Source: Megaustenia siamemsis
Taxonomy: Eukaryota; Mollusca; Gastropoda; Stylommatophora; Ariophantidae
Length of the DNA: 64,000 nt
Direction of reading: 5' to 3'
Assembly: GCA_032433765.1 (NCBI GenBank)
Contig: JAVIAB010000024.1
Span: forward strand, 14,194,126 to 14,258,125
The notes under the pieces are model-generated. The model was not told where the DNA came from and ran no database searches. It was given only the letters and a program-made list of their open reading frames with translations. Below, in pieces: positions 21,816 to 32,455 of the stretch; within the stretch, counting starts at the first letter, position 1; every line of letters begins with the position of its first letter. The position numbers and the translations under genes were made by a program.

Positions 21816-22089
21816 GAGAAAAGACTAGAAGACTGAAGTTGAAGAAAATAAAGGAAGGTAGTAGATGAGAATTAAGATGAGGAGAAATTTAGAAAATAAG
21901 GGGTTAGTGAAATGAGGAAAAAGAGATTAAACGAGTTTTGAAATAATAATGGACGAAAATAATGAGAATCGATGTCAAAATCTTAGGAATCAAAACAGGT
22001 CGTGATAAAACTGTAGTGAAAATTATAGTAAGGGGAAAAAAGGATGGGACTGGTCACGAAGATGAAATAGAAATATAGCAATCATGAGA

Positions 22090-22442
22090 GATTGAAAGAG
22101 AGAGAGAGAATGAGTGAGAGCATGTCAGATATAAGGTGTTGATAAATATTAGAAAAATAGAGTCATAAAAATAGTGGAGAGAGAGAGTAAGAGAGAGAGA
22201 GAGAGAGAGGGTGGCAGAATTGATGTGTTGATAAATTTGAGAGAAAAATGGGTTGGAAAATAGCAAACGAACGAGAGAATGAGAGAAAGTTAGATTTGAA
22301 GTTTTGTCAAATATGAGAAAAATTATGAGATCAGAGAAACAGAAGAGTGAGTTAGAGAGAAAAAAAGGATGGAGAGTGGGAGAGAGAGAACTAGAGAGAG
22401 AGGGAGAAAGAGAAAGGGAGAGAATGGGGGAAGAGAGAAAAC

Positions 22443-22473
<31 letters not shown>

Positions 22474-22735
22474 AGAGAGGGAAAGAGAGAGAGAGAGAGA
22501 GGAAGAGAAAGTAAATATGAGAAAATTAAAGAGAATCCGAGAAACAGAAAAGTGAGTTTGACAGAGAGAAGAAGGGAAGAGAGAAGGGAAGAGAAAGAAG
22601 CAGAGAGAGAGAGGAAGAGATGGAAATAGAGAGAGAGGGAGAGAAAGGAATGAAGAGGGATCGAAAGAAAGGGAGAGAAAGAAAGGGAGAGTGGGAGAGA
22701 GAGGAAGAGAGAGAAGGCGAGAGAAAGTAATGAAA
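22090..22735. repeat. GA-rich low-complexity tract
   Basis: Interspersed (GA)n, GGGAGA and AAAGGGAGA runs with no fixed period. Purine strand is plus. Confidence 0.9.
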
Positions 22736-23155
22736 AATGCGAATAGAAAGCGTAAATTTCAAGACCTCTGGAATAAAAACGGGACGATAATTGAGTAAGT
22801 GAGAATCCTTCACTCCATGATAACTGAGACCAGACCATATTATCCGTGTGAATCTGAGATGGCCTCCAGGCCTCTTATTGAATTTTGTCCCAACGGCCAG
22901 TCAGACAAGTCAAGACAGAGACACAACTAATGTCTATCACTGTCAGTCGCATGTTTCTTTCGACAATGTATTCTCTATATTTCTCATCTATCAGCCGAGG
23001 AATGGCTGAAAGATTGTTTTGCTGTGACTGGTTTCATGTCAGTTCAGTATGTTTTCAGTTTGACTTGTCGTCAATGATTATGGACAATTAACGTTAGACT
23101 AAGTTCAGCAATGCATTTACCAATGGGTAGGACTGAGAAATGTCAGGGATAGTTA
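22736..23155. other. unassigned spacer with a short shared motif
   Basis: Only notable item: ACTAATGTCTATCACTGTCA near 22926-22946, also present near 28357. No other feature recognised. Confidence 0.4.
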
Positions 23156-23159
23156 ATTT

Positions 23160-23945
23160 CTGGGAGATGTTGATAGATTTAGGCAAACTGAGAGGATGAG
23201 AGGGATGGGGACAGAGAGAGAGGGAGGGATGGGGACAGAGAGGGGGGGGGGAGGGTGGAGAAAGAGGGAGAAGGTCGGGGACAGAGAGAGACGATTCAAG
23301 ATAAATAGAGAAATTAGAGGGCAGTGAGAGAAGGTTGGGGGAGAAAGATGAAGGTTGGGGGCAAGGAGATAAGGTTCGGAGACAAAGAGAGAAGGTCGGT
23401 TACACAAATAGACAGATGGGGACAATGAGAGGTAGATGGGGGCATAGAGAGTCAGATGGAAACATAAAAGAATGGCGGTGGACAGAAAGGGGATGATGGA
23501 GACAGAGAGAGAATGATGGGGAGTGCGAGAAAAGGATGGAGACAGAGTGAAAGAGATGGAGACAGAGTGAGAATGATGGGGAGTGCGAGAGAAGGATGGA
23601 GACAGAGTGAAAGAGATGGAGACAGAGAGAGAATGATGGGGAGTGCGAGAGAAGGATGGAGACAGAGTGAAAGAGATGGAGACAGAGTGAAAACGATAGA
23701 GACAGAGTAAAAGAGATGGAGACAGAGTGAAAGAGAAGGAGACAGAGTGAAAGAGATGGAGACAGAGTAAAAGAGATGGAGACAGAGTGAAAGAGATGGA
23801 GACAGAGTGAAAACGATGGAGACAGAGTAAAAGAGATGGAGACAGAGTGAAAGAGATGGAGACAGAGTGAAAGAAATGGAGACAGAGTGAAAGAGATGGA
23901 GACAGAGTAAAAGAGATGGAGACAGAGTGAAAGAGATGGAGACAT
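23160..23945. repeat. purine minisatellites, including a 20-bp array
   Basis: 23160-23480 is a loose GGGGACAGAGAG-type repeat. 23490-23945 is a 20-bp array (GATGGAGACAGAGTGAAAGA) with a higher-order 64-bp unit near 23510-23690 that includes GAATGATGGGGAGTGCGAGA. Confidence 0.93.
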
Positions 23946-23998
23946 CGATAGACTTTGGGAAGGAAGATAGAAGGATTTGTTAGAGAAAAGAAGGGGAT

Positions 23999-23999
<1 letters not shown>

Positions 24000-24036
<37 letters not shown>

Positions 24037-24690
24037 GGAGATATAGAAAGACAAGCGGACAAAGAGATTTAGAAAGAGAAGGATGGCGACGTATAGAAAC
24101 AGATGATTACCGGAAGAGAAGGATGGCGACGTATAGAAACAGATGATTACCGGAAGAGAAGGATGAGTACAGAGAGGATGATATGGACAGATGGGACAAA
24201 ACATGACATGGGACAAAAAGAGACATATGAAACAAAGTGAGACAGAAGGGACAGGGAGACGGAGAGAGATAGATAGGGGAGGAGAAAGACAGATGGGGAT
24301 AGAGAGAGACCAAGGAGAGACAGAATTTCGAAATAAAAGAGACAAATTGTGACAGAAAAGCAGAGAGACAGATATAGTTATAATGAACAAAACTGGAACA
24401 GACAGAGATATAGGAAGAGACAGATGTGGACAGACAAAGACAGAGAGAGACTGACCCTAGTTGGTCTGTCGGTGAGTAGACGTACTACAAGACAGACAGA
24501 CAGATAGAGAAAGGTCGACACATTTGGAGAAGATGGAGGGCGGTTTTATATTAATGAGCAACTAGACAGACACACAGGTAGTCGGACGGAGGGCGATTTT
24601 ATATTAATGAGCTGCTAGACAGACACGTAGGTAGTCGGACGGAGGGCGATTTTTATATTAATGAGCAGCTAGACAGACACGTAGGTAGAA
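24000..24690. repeat. (AG)n, a tandem duplication and a ~53-bp repeat
   Basis: 24000-24035 is (AG)n. A unit of about 47 bp around GATGGCGACGTATAGAAACA occurs twice at 24080-24165. At 24535-24685 a unit containing GGAGGGCGATTTTATATTAA occurs three times. Confidence 0.88.
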
Positions 24691-24739
24691 GGACGGACAT
24701 ACAGACAGCAGTATAATCGACATGAACACACTCAAACAG

Positions 24740-25690
24740 ACAGACAGAAGTACAGACGGACCGATAGACATATGGACGGATAGACAGACAGATACACAAA
24801 TGACCGAATAGACAGACAGATACACAGATGGACGGATAGACAGACAAGATACACAAATGACCGAATAGACAGACAGATACACAGATGGACGGATAGACAC
24901 ATGGACGGATAGACAGACAGATACACAAATGACCGAATAGACAGACAGATACACAGATGGACGGATAGACAGACAGATAGACAAATGGACGCATAGACAG
25001 ACAAGATACACAAAAGGACGGAAAGACAGACAGATAGACAAATGGACGGATAGACAGACAAGACAAATGGACGGATAGACAAACAGATAGACAAATGACC
25101 GAATAGACAGACAGATGCACAAATGGACGGATAGACAGACAGATAGACAAATGAACGGATAGACTGACAGACAAATGCACGCATAGACAGACAGATAGAA
25201 AAATGAACGGATAGACAGACAGATACACAAATGACCGAATAGACAGACAGATACACAGATGGACGGATAGACAGACAGATAGACAAATGGACGGATAGAC
25301 AGACAAGATACACAAATGACCGAATAGACAGACAGATACACAGATGGACGGATAGACACATGGACGGATAGACAGACAGATACACAAATGACCGAATTGA
25401 CAGACAGATACACAGATGGACGGATAGACACATGGACGGATAGACAGACAGATAGACAAATGGACGGAAAGACAGACAAGATACACAAAAGGACGGAAAG
25501 ACAGACAGATAGACAAATGGACGGATAGACAGACAAGACAAATGGACGGATAGACAAACAGATAGACAAATGACCGAATAGACAGACAGATGCACAAATG
25601 GACGGATAGACAGACAGATAGACAAATGGACGGATAGACAGACAGACAAATGCACGCATAGACAGACAGATAGAAAAATGAACGGATGGA
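24740..25690. repeat. ACAGACAGATA-type minisatellite with higher-order structure
   Basis: Units near 28 bp combine GACGGATAGACAGACAGATA with variable ends such as CACAAATGACCGAATA. Longer blocks recur hundreds of bp apart (compare 24840-25200 with 25300-25670), which indicates segmental amplification. Open frames here reflect repeat periodicity. Confidence 0.95.
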
Positions 25691-25736
25691 TGAAGAAATT
25701 TAAAAAATATATGATAAAAAAATGAAGAAAAAAAAA

Positions 25737-25945
25737 CGGTATGTTTAGAGCTTTACGTTATAAGTGAACAACACAAATTAAAACGATGTTTTGGCTCAAT
25801 AGGCATTCAGCAGGAAAAAACATACAACACGTACACTGATATGTAATTAAATTAAAAATAATAAATAACATATAAAAAATAATTCCGAACTACTAGATTA
25901 CTCCACTTAAGAAGATATACAAACACAGAGTAGCAGGAGTTCGAA
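25737..25945 (-). repeat. dispersed repeat R1, reverse copy
   Basis: Read on minus it contains GCTGAATGCCTATTGAGCC, AAAACATCG and an AT-rich flank. Related copies are at 26281-26396 (plus) and 27966-28130 (plus). The core resembles the GCCGAAACRTCG motif often seen in invertebrate transposable elements. Class unknown. Confidence 0.65.
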
Positions 25946-25959
25946 ATTATTGTTTGTTT

Positions 25960-26266
25960 CATTTATTATTATTTTGAAGAAGTTCTCAAAGAGGCCAATA
26001 CAAAAAGGGAGCTCTTAAAAAAATATCAGAAAGAAGCAATCAACATTTTTCGGGCACATCATGAGAAGAGGAAAGTTGGAATACTTGGTTACAACTGGCA
26101 AAATAAAAGGAAAGAAAGATCGCGGACGACAAAGAAAGAAAATACTGGATAGCTTGGTGTCATGGCATGGAAAACAGTCAACAACAGAACTGATACGATG
26201 CACTGTAGATAGAAGATTGTGGAGGGACATGATCGCCTACGCCAACCGGTATGGCACACGATGATG
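25960..26266 (+). mobile_element. 5'-truncated LINE-B, perfect 14-bp TSD
   Basis: Encodes remnants of LKEANTKRELLKKYQKEAIN, MRRGKLEYLVTTGKIKGKKD and the 3' end CCGGTATGGCACACGATGAT. ATTATTGTTTGTTT is at both 25946-25959 and 26267-26280. It inserted between, or within, a pair of R1 copies lying in opposite orientations. About 16 extra AT-rich bases (CATTTATTATTATTTT) at its 5' junction do not match LINE-B. Confidence 0.9.
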
Positions 26267-26280
26267 ATTATTGTTTGTTT

Positions 26281-26396
26281 TAAATACATATGCGTGTGTT
26301 GTTTGTTTGTTCCTGCTGAAGGCCTATTCAGCCGAAACATCGTTCTAATTTGTGTCGTACACTTATTTACGTACAGCTTTAACAATACGGATTCTT
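26281..26396 (+). repeat. dispersed repeat R1, forward copy
   Basis: Contains CTGCTGAAGGCCTATTCAGC then CGAAACATCG, matching 27966-28130 and the reverse copy at 25.7-25.9 kb. Confidence 0.65.
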
Positions 26397-26426
26397 TTTC
26401 TATATTCTTCTAAATTTTGTTTCATT

Positions 26427-27086
26427 CTTCTTCTTCTCCTTTTCTCTTTCACTGATACCTAAAAGGTGTCGCGGTTTATACCATTTGTCGTTCTTGTGCT
26501 GCTCGAATTGTCTGAATTAGTGACTTCCCTTTGTTGTTACATGTCTCTGTCACTGCATCTATCCATCTACTTCTGTGTCTTCCTCTTGGTCTTTTTCCAT
26601 GCATTCTTGAGAAGAACGCCCTTGATGGCGATTGGTGAGGATTCATTCTGACCAGGTGGCCGAACCTTTTAAGTTGTTGTTGTTCTATGTATTCTTGGCA
26701 GGGTTTTGTTCCTACTATTTTTCTTATGGTTTCATTTGGTATTCTATCTCTTCTTGTGTTGTTTGTTACTTTTCTCAAGCATCGCATCTCACATGTATTG
26801 ATCTTTCTTAAATGTGATTTAGAAAGGGCCCATGTTTGACTTTCATAGCACAAAGTTGGTATGAAGATGCTACAACAAATGATAAATGATAAATAATCTT
26901 CATACCAACTTTGTGCTATGAAAGTCAAACATGGACCCTTTCTAAATCACATTTAAGAAAGATCAATACATGTGAGATGCGATGCTTGAGAAAAGTAACA
27001 AACAACACAAGAAGAGATAGAATACCAAATGAAACCATAAGAAAAATGGTAGGAACAAAACCCTGCCAAGAATATATGGAACAACA
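26427..27086. mobile_element. LINE-E insertion with head-to-head duplicated 5' part
   Basis: Left half (minus) is LINE-E from its (GAA)n tail to LCYESQTWALSKSHLRKINT. After a 27-bp spacer, the right half (plus, 26896-27085) starts at the same LINE-E position and stops inside the element at KPCQEYMEQ. The two arms (26679-26868 and 26896-27085) are inverted repeats of about 190 bp with a handful of mismatches by eye. TTTGTTTCATT flanks the whole (26416-26426 and 27087-27097), so it is one integration. The encoded C-terminus (RIPNETIRKMVG, RMHGKRPRGRHRSRWIDAV) is RTE-like. Confidence 0.88.
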
Positions 27087-27235
27087 TTTGTTTCATTTCT
27101 CCTTATAATTAGCTTCACTGCAGCTTCGCATTTTTATTCATTTGTTTGCCTTGACTCTACCAGTACAATATGGCTGCTACTTTATCTTTGTATATCGACC
27201 TACGTGTTTACTTTAGTAAAAAGTCCGAAAGTAAA

Positions 27236-27965
27236 TCACCTTCGTCACGCCAAGTGGCGTATAGGGAATATGGTGTTAGTGACCATAAATTTTTCAAAAA
27301 TACATACATTTTTAAAATTAATCAATTTTTCTACCAACTCTGTGCTATCAGTGCCAGAATTGGAAGCTGCACTCTAGACCAATAAGAAAGATAACGACCA
27401 CCGAAATGAAATGTGTCAGAAGAATGACAGGAAACAACTTAAGGGACAGAGTAAGAAACACTGACCTAAGGAAGAAACTCGAAATTGAACGAATCATCGA
27501 ATACATAAAGAAACAGCAGATAAATTGGTTCGGCAACATAACACGACAAAAAGAACTAACAATGACTCAAAGAGCCATAAACAAACGCTACGAAAACGCC
27601 AGATTAAGAGGAAGACCGAGAAAGAGATGGATAAAGGGGATACTAGAGTCACTAGGAGGAATAACACCAGAAGAGGCCAACAGAAAAGCAAAGAATCGCA
27701 GATTGTTTCTCCCCTCGACGCCAAAGGCAGCAGAGGAAGGATAGAAGAAGAATAAGAAGTAGACCATACATTTTACAGACCTTCGGCACATGATTTTTGG
27801 GGTAATGTGGTCGGTATTACGCCCGTGCCGCTTTACTTTCCAAGAAAAAAAAAACCGGTACCCATTAAAGGCTGGGTGAATCGGAGGCCATCGGTTGGGA
27901 TTGAACCCTACCATTTGTCCTTTGTAGTCCAGTTCACTAACCACAGAGCTATCGCGGCTCCCTGT
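27236..27965 (-). mobile_element. SINE-1 copy split by LINE-A
   Basis: 3' part at 27236-27293 (CGTCACGCCAAGTGGCGTAT), 5' part at 27762-27965 ending in the tRNA-like head (GCTATCGCGGCTCCC on plus). Together they form a complete SINE-1. Its head is adjacent to repeat R1. Confidence 0.9.
27294..27761 (+). mobile_element. 5'-truncated LINE-A inserted in SINE-1
   Basis: Encodes ITTTEMKCVRRMTGNNLRDR, LEIERIIEYIKKQQINWFG, RGRPRKRWIKG and the terminal region, ending in AAGAAGAATAAGAAG. GACCATAAATTTT (27281-27293) and GACCATACATTTT (27762-27774) are the duplicated SINE target. The reading frame is open for 112 codons, so this is a relatively young copy. Confidence 0.9.
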
Positions 27966-28130
27966 TTACTCTAGTAGTTTAAAATTATTTATTATTTTTT
28001 GTTATTTTAAATACATATACGTGTGTTCTGTGTGTTTGTTCCAGCTGAAGACTTATTGAGCCGAAACGTCGTTCTACTTTGTGCTGTCCACTTATTACGT
28101 AAAACTTTAAACTATACCGTTTTTTTTCTC
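27966..28130 (+). repeat. dispersed repeat R1
   Basis: Contains CAGCTGAAGACTTATTGAGC then CGAAACGTCG, and the same AT-rich flanks as the 25.7 and 26.3 kb copies. Confidence 0.65.
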
Positions 28131-28621
28131 CATATTTTGGGGGAGGGATGTATGGATGGATGTATGGATTGGTGGGTGGGTGGATGGATGGAGGGATAGC
28201 GCGGGAAACAAAAGTCAAAATATATAATCGCAACAAATAAACGAGATGACAATCATTAAATGGCGAAGTCCCCAAACACCGAGCTCACTGGCGAGGTCTG
28301 AAAAGACCGATAGCTCTCCCCGGCTGTCTCACAATTGGGATCAGAATATATACACGACTAATGTCTATCACTGTCATTCGCGCTTTCCCTGGGAGATATC
28401 TGCTTGTATTACTGTCATTATTTATAGTGTCTTATATAGCCGCTTTTGTTTGTTTCATTACGTTCGTCTGAATTTATCTACTTGTTTATTTTGGACTTTT
28501 AGTCAATAACGTCTATTTAATGGACTCTAACTGGGTGGGAAGGGATGAAGTTAACGGGGGGATTGCAAACGGTGGGTGATGAGAGGAATCGAAGGGTGGT
28601 ACTGCAATGAGATAGAAAGGA

Positions 28622-28625
<4 letters not shown>
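28131..28625. other. unassigned spacer
   Basis: A short TGGATGGATG patch (28150-28195) and the motif ACTAATGTCTATCACTGTCA shared with 22.9 kb are the only structure seen. Confidence 0.4.
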
Positions 28626-28629
<4 letters not shown>

Positions 28630-28664
<35 letters not shown>

Positions 28665-28766
28665 GGAGAGAGAGAGAGAGGGAGAGAGAGAGAGAGGGAG
28701 AGAGAGATACGGCATCAATTATTAATTTGACACAACAGAAGAACGATAGAAATGAAAAGTAGCTAC

Positions 28767-28819
<53 letters not shown>

Positions 28820-28905
28820 TCAGGAAGTTGATGCGATGGAAATAGGGAAATGAGGTGTACCTACATAGAGATACTTAGAGAGAGAGAGAGAGTGAGATAT
28901 ATATA
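28630..28905. repeat. (GA)n tracts
   Basis: Three GA/GGGAGA runs at about 28630-28708, 28770-28815 and 28878-28893, separated by short non-repetitive pieces. Confidence 0.9.
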
Positions 28906-28914
28906 TATATGGGG

Positions 28915-30570
28915 TAAGGCGATTTAAAGGGAAATAAATAGAGAAAAGAAGGTAAGGCGAGTAAAAGGGAGATAAATAGAGATATGAAGGTAAGGCGAGT
29001 AATAGGTAATAAATAGAGAAAAGAAGGTAAGGCGAGTAAAAGAGGATAAATAGAGATATGAAGGTAAGGCGAGTTATAGGTAATAAATAGAGAAAAGAAG
29101 GTAAGGCGAGTAAAAGAGGATAAATAGAGATATGAAGGTAAGGCGAGTAAAAGAGGATAAATAGAGATATGAAGGTAAGGCGAGTAATAGGTAATAAATA
29201 GAGAAAAGAAGGTAAGGCGAGTAAAAGAGGATAAATAGAGATATGAAGGTAAGGCGAGTAAAAGAGGATAAATAGAGATATGAAGGTAAGGTAATTTAAA
29301 AAGAGAAAAATAAAGATATGAAGGGTTATTGAGTTATTTGCGGGTCATCATCATTGCACTCCGAACATGTCCATAGGTGCCCAGATCCCCTCCTCAGCAA
29401 TTCCTCAGTGTCCAGCGACTGACGACTCCAGTTCTATGTTGGCTGATAAGTCTTCTTACACGGCAACTAAGTTTCTCATTTCTGGCTGTGCCCAACTTAA
29501 CTCCCATTTCCATCATCCGAAGAAGTGACGTGGATCTGTGTTTGTCGTAGTCCTGTGCTCTTCCCACATCTCGGATGGCATTGATGATGTCCGCCCGATC
29601 CATTGGTTGCCCGTCCTCAACGACAGCGCAGCTAGCCAACCTGTCCGCTCTTTCATTTTCCCGTACTCCCGCATGTCCAGGGACATAGACAAAGGTGACC
29701 TTACGTATTTTGGATTTCTGCAACGACTCTATCCATTGCATGCGTACAGAGCCCACCTCCACTTTTTTATCATGCTCATCGAATCACTCAGTATACATGC
29801 GTGGGTGTAGTCTTGTGACTCTAACCATTTGAATGCCTTGGTCACTGCCATCACCTCCATTGTCATGCTACTCGTGGTCATGACGTATGCACCTCTGTCT
29901 TCCTTGACTATTCTGCCTGCCGAGCGTGCTGTAAATGCCCATGCACTTCTTTGGTGTCGTATTACATATCCGTCTGTATAGATGACTGCATCTTTCTCAT
30001 CGGTGTTATCGCAGATGAGACCATTAACCTCAGCATTAACCACGACCGGGTTCTGTTCCCTACTTTTCCTGTCTCGTGTGACAATACACGAGAATGTCCC
30101 CTTGAATGACGTAGGCACCGGTATCCACTCCTCACCAACGCTGATATTGGTAAGCCCACAGACCTGTTTGATGACATCTTCTGCTCGGCCCACCCATGAT
30201 TTGCCTCTTTTTAGACTGGCACCTTTCCCTGTGTTGAACACGTGGTACAATGGATGCTCTTTTTCTGTACTAATCTTAAGATATGATCGTGCTCTCCAGA
30301 TTCTGTCATCCATGGTTGGAAAGTCAAGAAGGTACCTCATTGCTACACAGGGAGTGTCCCTTGTACATCCCAGAATAATGAGCATGGCTTCATTTTGTAT
30401 TTTCTCCAGCCTATCAGATATGAAGGGTAAGGTAATTTTAAAGAGATAAATAAAGGTATGAAGGGTAAGATAATTTAAAAAGAGATAAATAGAGATATGA
30501 AGGGTATGAAAATTTGAAGGGAGATAAATAGAGATATGAAGGGTAGGGCGATTTAAAGGGAGATGAATAG
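28915..30570. repeat. 37-bp minisatellite interrupted by LINE-G
   Basis: Units containing GGTAAGGCGAGTAAAAGAGG and ATAAATAGAGATATGAA run to 29326 and resume at 30416-30570 with more diverged units. The ~1.09-kb gap is a LINE-G insertion. Confidence 0.92.
29327..30415 (-). mobile_element. LINE-G, longest copy, with RNase H
   Basis: The minus strand reads CTRDTPCVAMRYLLDFPTMD then an RNase H domain: AVIYTDGYVIR (Asp), TMEVMAVTKAF (Glu), ACILSDSMSMI (Asp), and in the next frame YVPGHAGVRENERADRLAS (His and Asp). It continues to the conserved HRTGVVSRWTLR and the CSEC region and tail. The frame breaks near 29750 and 29400. AGATATGAAGGGT borders both ends (29314-29326, 30416-30428), but the target is itself a tandem repeat, so this is weaker evidence of a TSD. 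RT is absent (5'-truncated). Confidence 0.88.
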
Positions 30571-30838
30571 GGTTATGAACTCATATACTCGTGTATGTGT
30601 GTGTGCGCGCATATGTAATGGAATATTTAAAAATATGGGGTCATTTAATTATTTTGACATATCTTTACTGTACACAGTTACAAGTAATGCTCACATCTCC
30701 ACCTCGGTATATCTAGCCCCCCCCCCCCCCCCCCCCCCACACACACCCACCGCGTGTAGCGATTGACGATCTTAGTTCTGAGAAGAAAGAATTGAAATCC
30801 AGGTGAAAGTTGTCATAGGTAACAACGTAACAGGTAAA
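30571..30838. other. spacer with a poly-C run
   Basis: An uninterrupted C run at about 30717-30738 lies in otherwise unassigned sequence. Confidence 0.5.
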
Positions 30839-31330
30839 AAAAAAAAAAAAAAAAGGAAAAGTAAGTAAAGTACCCACGTCACGCCAAGGGGCGTATAGGG
30901 AATATGGTCTTCTTCATCTTCTTCTTCTCCTTTTCTCACTGATACCTAAAAGGTGTCGTGGTTTATACCATTTGTCGTTCTTGAGCTGTTCGAACTGTCT
31001 GAATTAGTGATTTTCCTTTGTTGTTACATGTCTCTGTCACTGCATCTATCCATCTTCTTCTGTGTCTCCCTCTTGGTCTTTTCCCATGCATTCTTGAAAA
31101 GAACGCCCTTGATGGTGATTGTAAGGATTCATTCTGACCAGGTGGCCCAACCATTTAAGTTGTTGTTGTTCTATATATTCTTGGCAGGGTTTTATTCCTA
31201 CCATTTTTCTTATGGTTTCATTTAGTATTCTATCTCGTCTTGTGTTTTTTATTACTTTTAATATGGTGTTAGTGACCAAAAATTGTACAGACCTTCGGCA
31301 CATGATTTTTTGGGGTAGCGTGAACGCTGT
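30839..31330 (-). mobile_element. SINE-1 copy split by LINE-E
   Basis: A poly-A tail (30838-30855) and the CGTCACGCCAAGGGGCGTAT region are on the left. The body resumes at 31268 with GTTAGTGACC and CTTCGGCACATGATTTTTTG and is cut at 31320 or so, losing the tRNA head. Confidence 0.85.
30909..31259 (-). mobile_element. 5'-truncated LINE-E inserted in SINE-1
   Basis: Starts (3' end) with CTTCTTCATCTTCTTCTTCT and runs to the region encoding NTRRDRILNETIRKMVG. AATATGGT at 30901-30908 and 31260-31267 is the TSD. One small deletion near 31120 shifts the frame. Confidence 0.87.
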
Positions 31331-31550
31331 AGGTACAGAAATATAAAAGGTACCAGATGTGAAGTTTGTGAAATGTAGTGTGTTTTGGCTTTGCAGTGTA
31401 CGGAATAAGGAGACCACAAAGACGAAGGACAGATAGAATGAGAGCTGGAGAGCAACAAGGAAGGAATGATCTCCAGTGAGATAACTTCAACATAATGGTT
31501 TTATTCTTGCTGTAGCATTTCTTTTTTAAATATTTTGTTTTATTTTGTGT
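31331..31550 (+). other. possible DNA-transposase C-terminal remnant
   Basis: One frame near 31345-31395 reads GTRCEVCEM, stop, CVLALQCTE, which recalls the cysteine-rich zinc-binding tail of piggyBac-type transposases (paired CxxC). It is too short and broken for a firm call. The rest is unassigned. Confidence 0.2.
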
Positions 31551-31554
31551 TTGC

Positions 31555-31885
31555 ATTCTCCAGCTGTCACCTCTGACAAAGTCCCTAGAGATTTGGAGCT
31601 GAATTTTTGCGTGTTTATCCGTTTGTCCCTGGCAGCCGTGTGCATATGGACCCCTCGCCACGCAGGCAGATAACTCCATTTTCGGAGGTACTCATATTTT
31701 TCCGTCCATGAGTAACTGACGACGTTTCAAGCCGAGCCCAGCTGCTGAGACCAGCGGTGGTCGCCGCCGAGAGAAATCATAAATAAAAACCAACAGCTGG
31801 AGCCGAGATTTGAACCCACAACCTCTCTGTCTCGAGGCCGACGTCTTGCCTCGAGACCAATCAATCCCCCTCTCGCTGTCTTATT
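31555..31885 (-). mobile_element. SINE-2 copy
   Basis: Shares with 7.74-8.07 kb CCTCTGACAAAGTCCCTAGAG, GGCAGCCGTGTGCA, TCGGAGGTACTCATATTTTT and the tRNA-like head containing GATTTGAACCCACAACCT on plus (a B box read on minus). The poly-G segment seen in the other copy is absent. Confidence 0.75.
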
Positions 31886-31904
31886 TCCAGGTATTATGTA
31901 AAAA

Positions 31905-32275
31905 AAAAACCATTCTTAAATTATGAATGTGAATCATGGGCAATAGAACAAAAATACATGAAAATCACTGGAGGTTGTAGAATTGTGGTTTAACAGAAGA
32001 ATGTTGAGAATACCATGGAGAGCTAACAAGAATAATGAAAACGTTCTGAAAGAGATCAAAGCAAAATGAGATCTATTCTTCAAAACAAAGAAGAAACAAT
32101 TATCCTTTTGAGGCCATGTTATGATAAGGAAACAGCAGGAATATATTGTAATAACTGGGAAAATTGAGGGACGAAGAGGAAAAGAGGGGGCAGAAAATGA
32201 GAAATGATACCAGACAGCTTAATTAAGAGAATGGCTTTGCAGAAGGTCAACAGGAGAAATTATAAGTAACTGCCG
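31905..32275 (+). mobile_element. decayed LINE-C copy
   Basis: Contains ATTATGAATGTGAATCATGG (region of YGCESW), AGAAGAATGTTGAGAATACC and CAGACAGCTTAATTAAGAGA in LINE-C order, with many indels. SINE-4 interrupts it before the 3' end. Confidence 0.75.
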
Positions 32276-32455
32276 ATTTCTGATGTTGATTTTGCCAAAT
32301 TCTGTCATGGGTTGGGTCGACTGCGGGAGTATTTTATTTTGCAACCACGAGTACAATTCACACTGCTTAAAGCAGGAGACAAACACGGGTTGTACGAACG
32401 TCGGTAGCCCAGGCGAGTGGTTTTCCCAACAAGGATCTCGAAGCCTCCTATCTTG
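32276..32455 (-). mobile_element. SINE-4 copy
   Basis: The minus strand reads CCTGGGCTACCGACGTTCGT, then CCGTGTTTGTCTCCTGCT (degenerate B box), then an AGCAGTGTGAATTGTACTC body. It matches the plus-strand copy at 37.16-37.37 kb. Confidence 0.65.

Noticed and set aside
24653..25659. Three overlapping ~310-330-codon cysteine-rich frames
   Set aside because: All three minus-strand frames are open because the repeat lacks stop codons. This is not a gene family.
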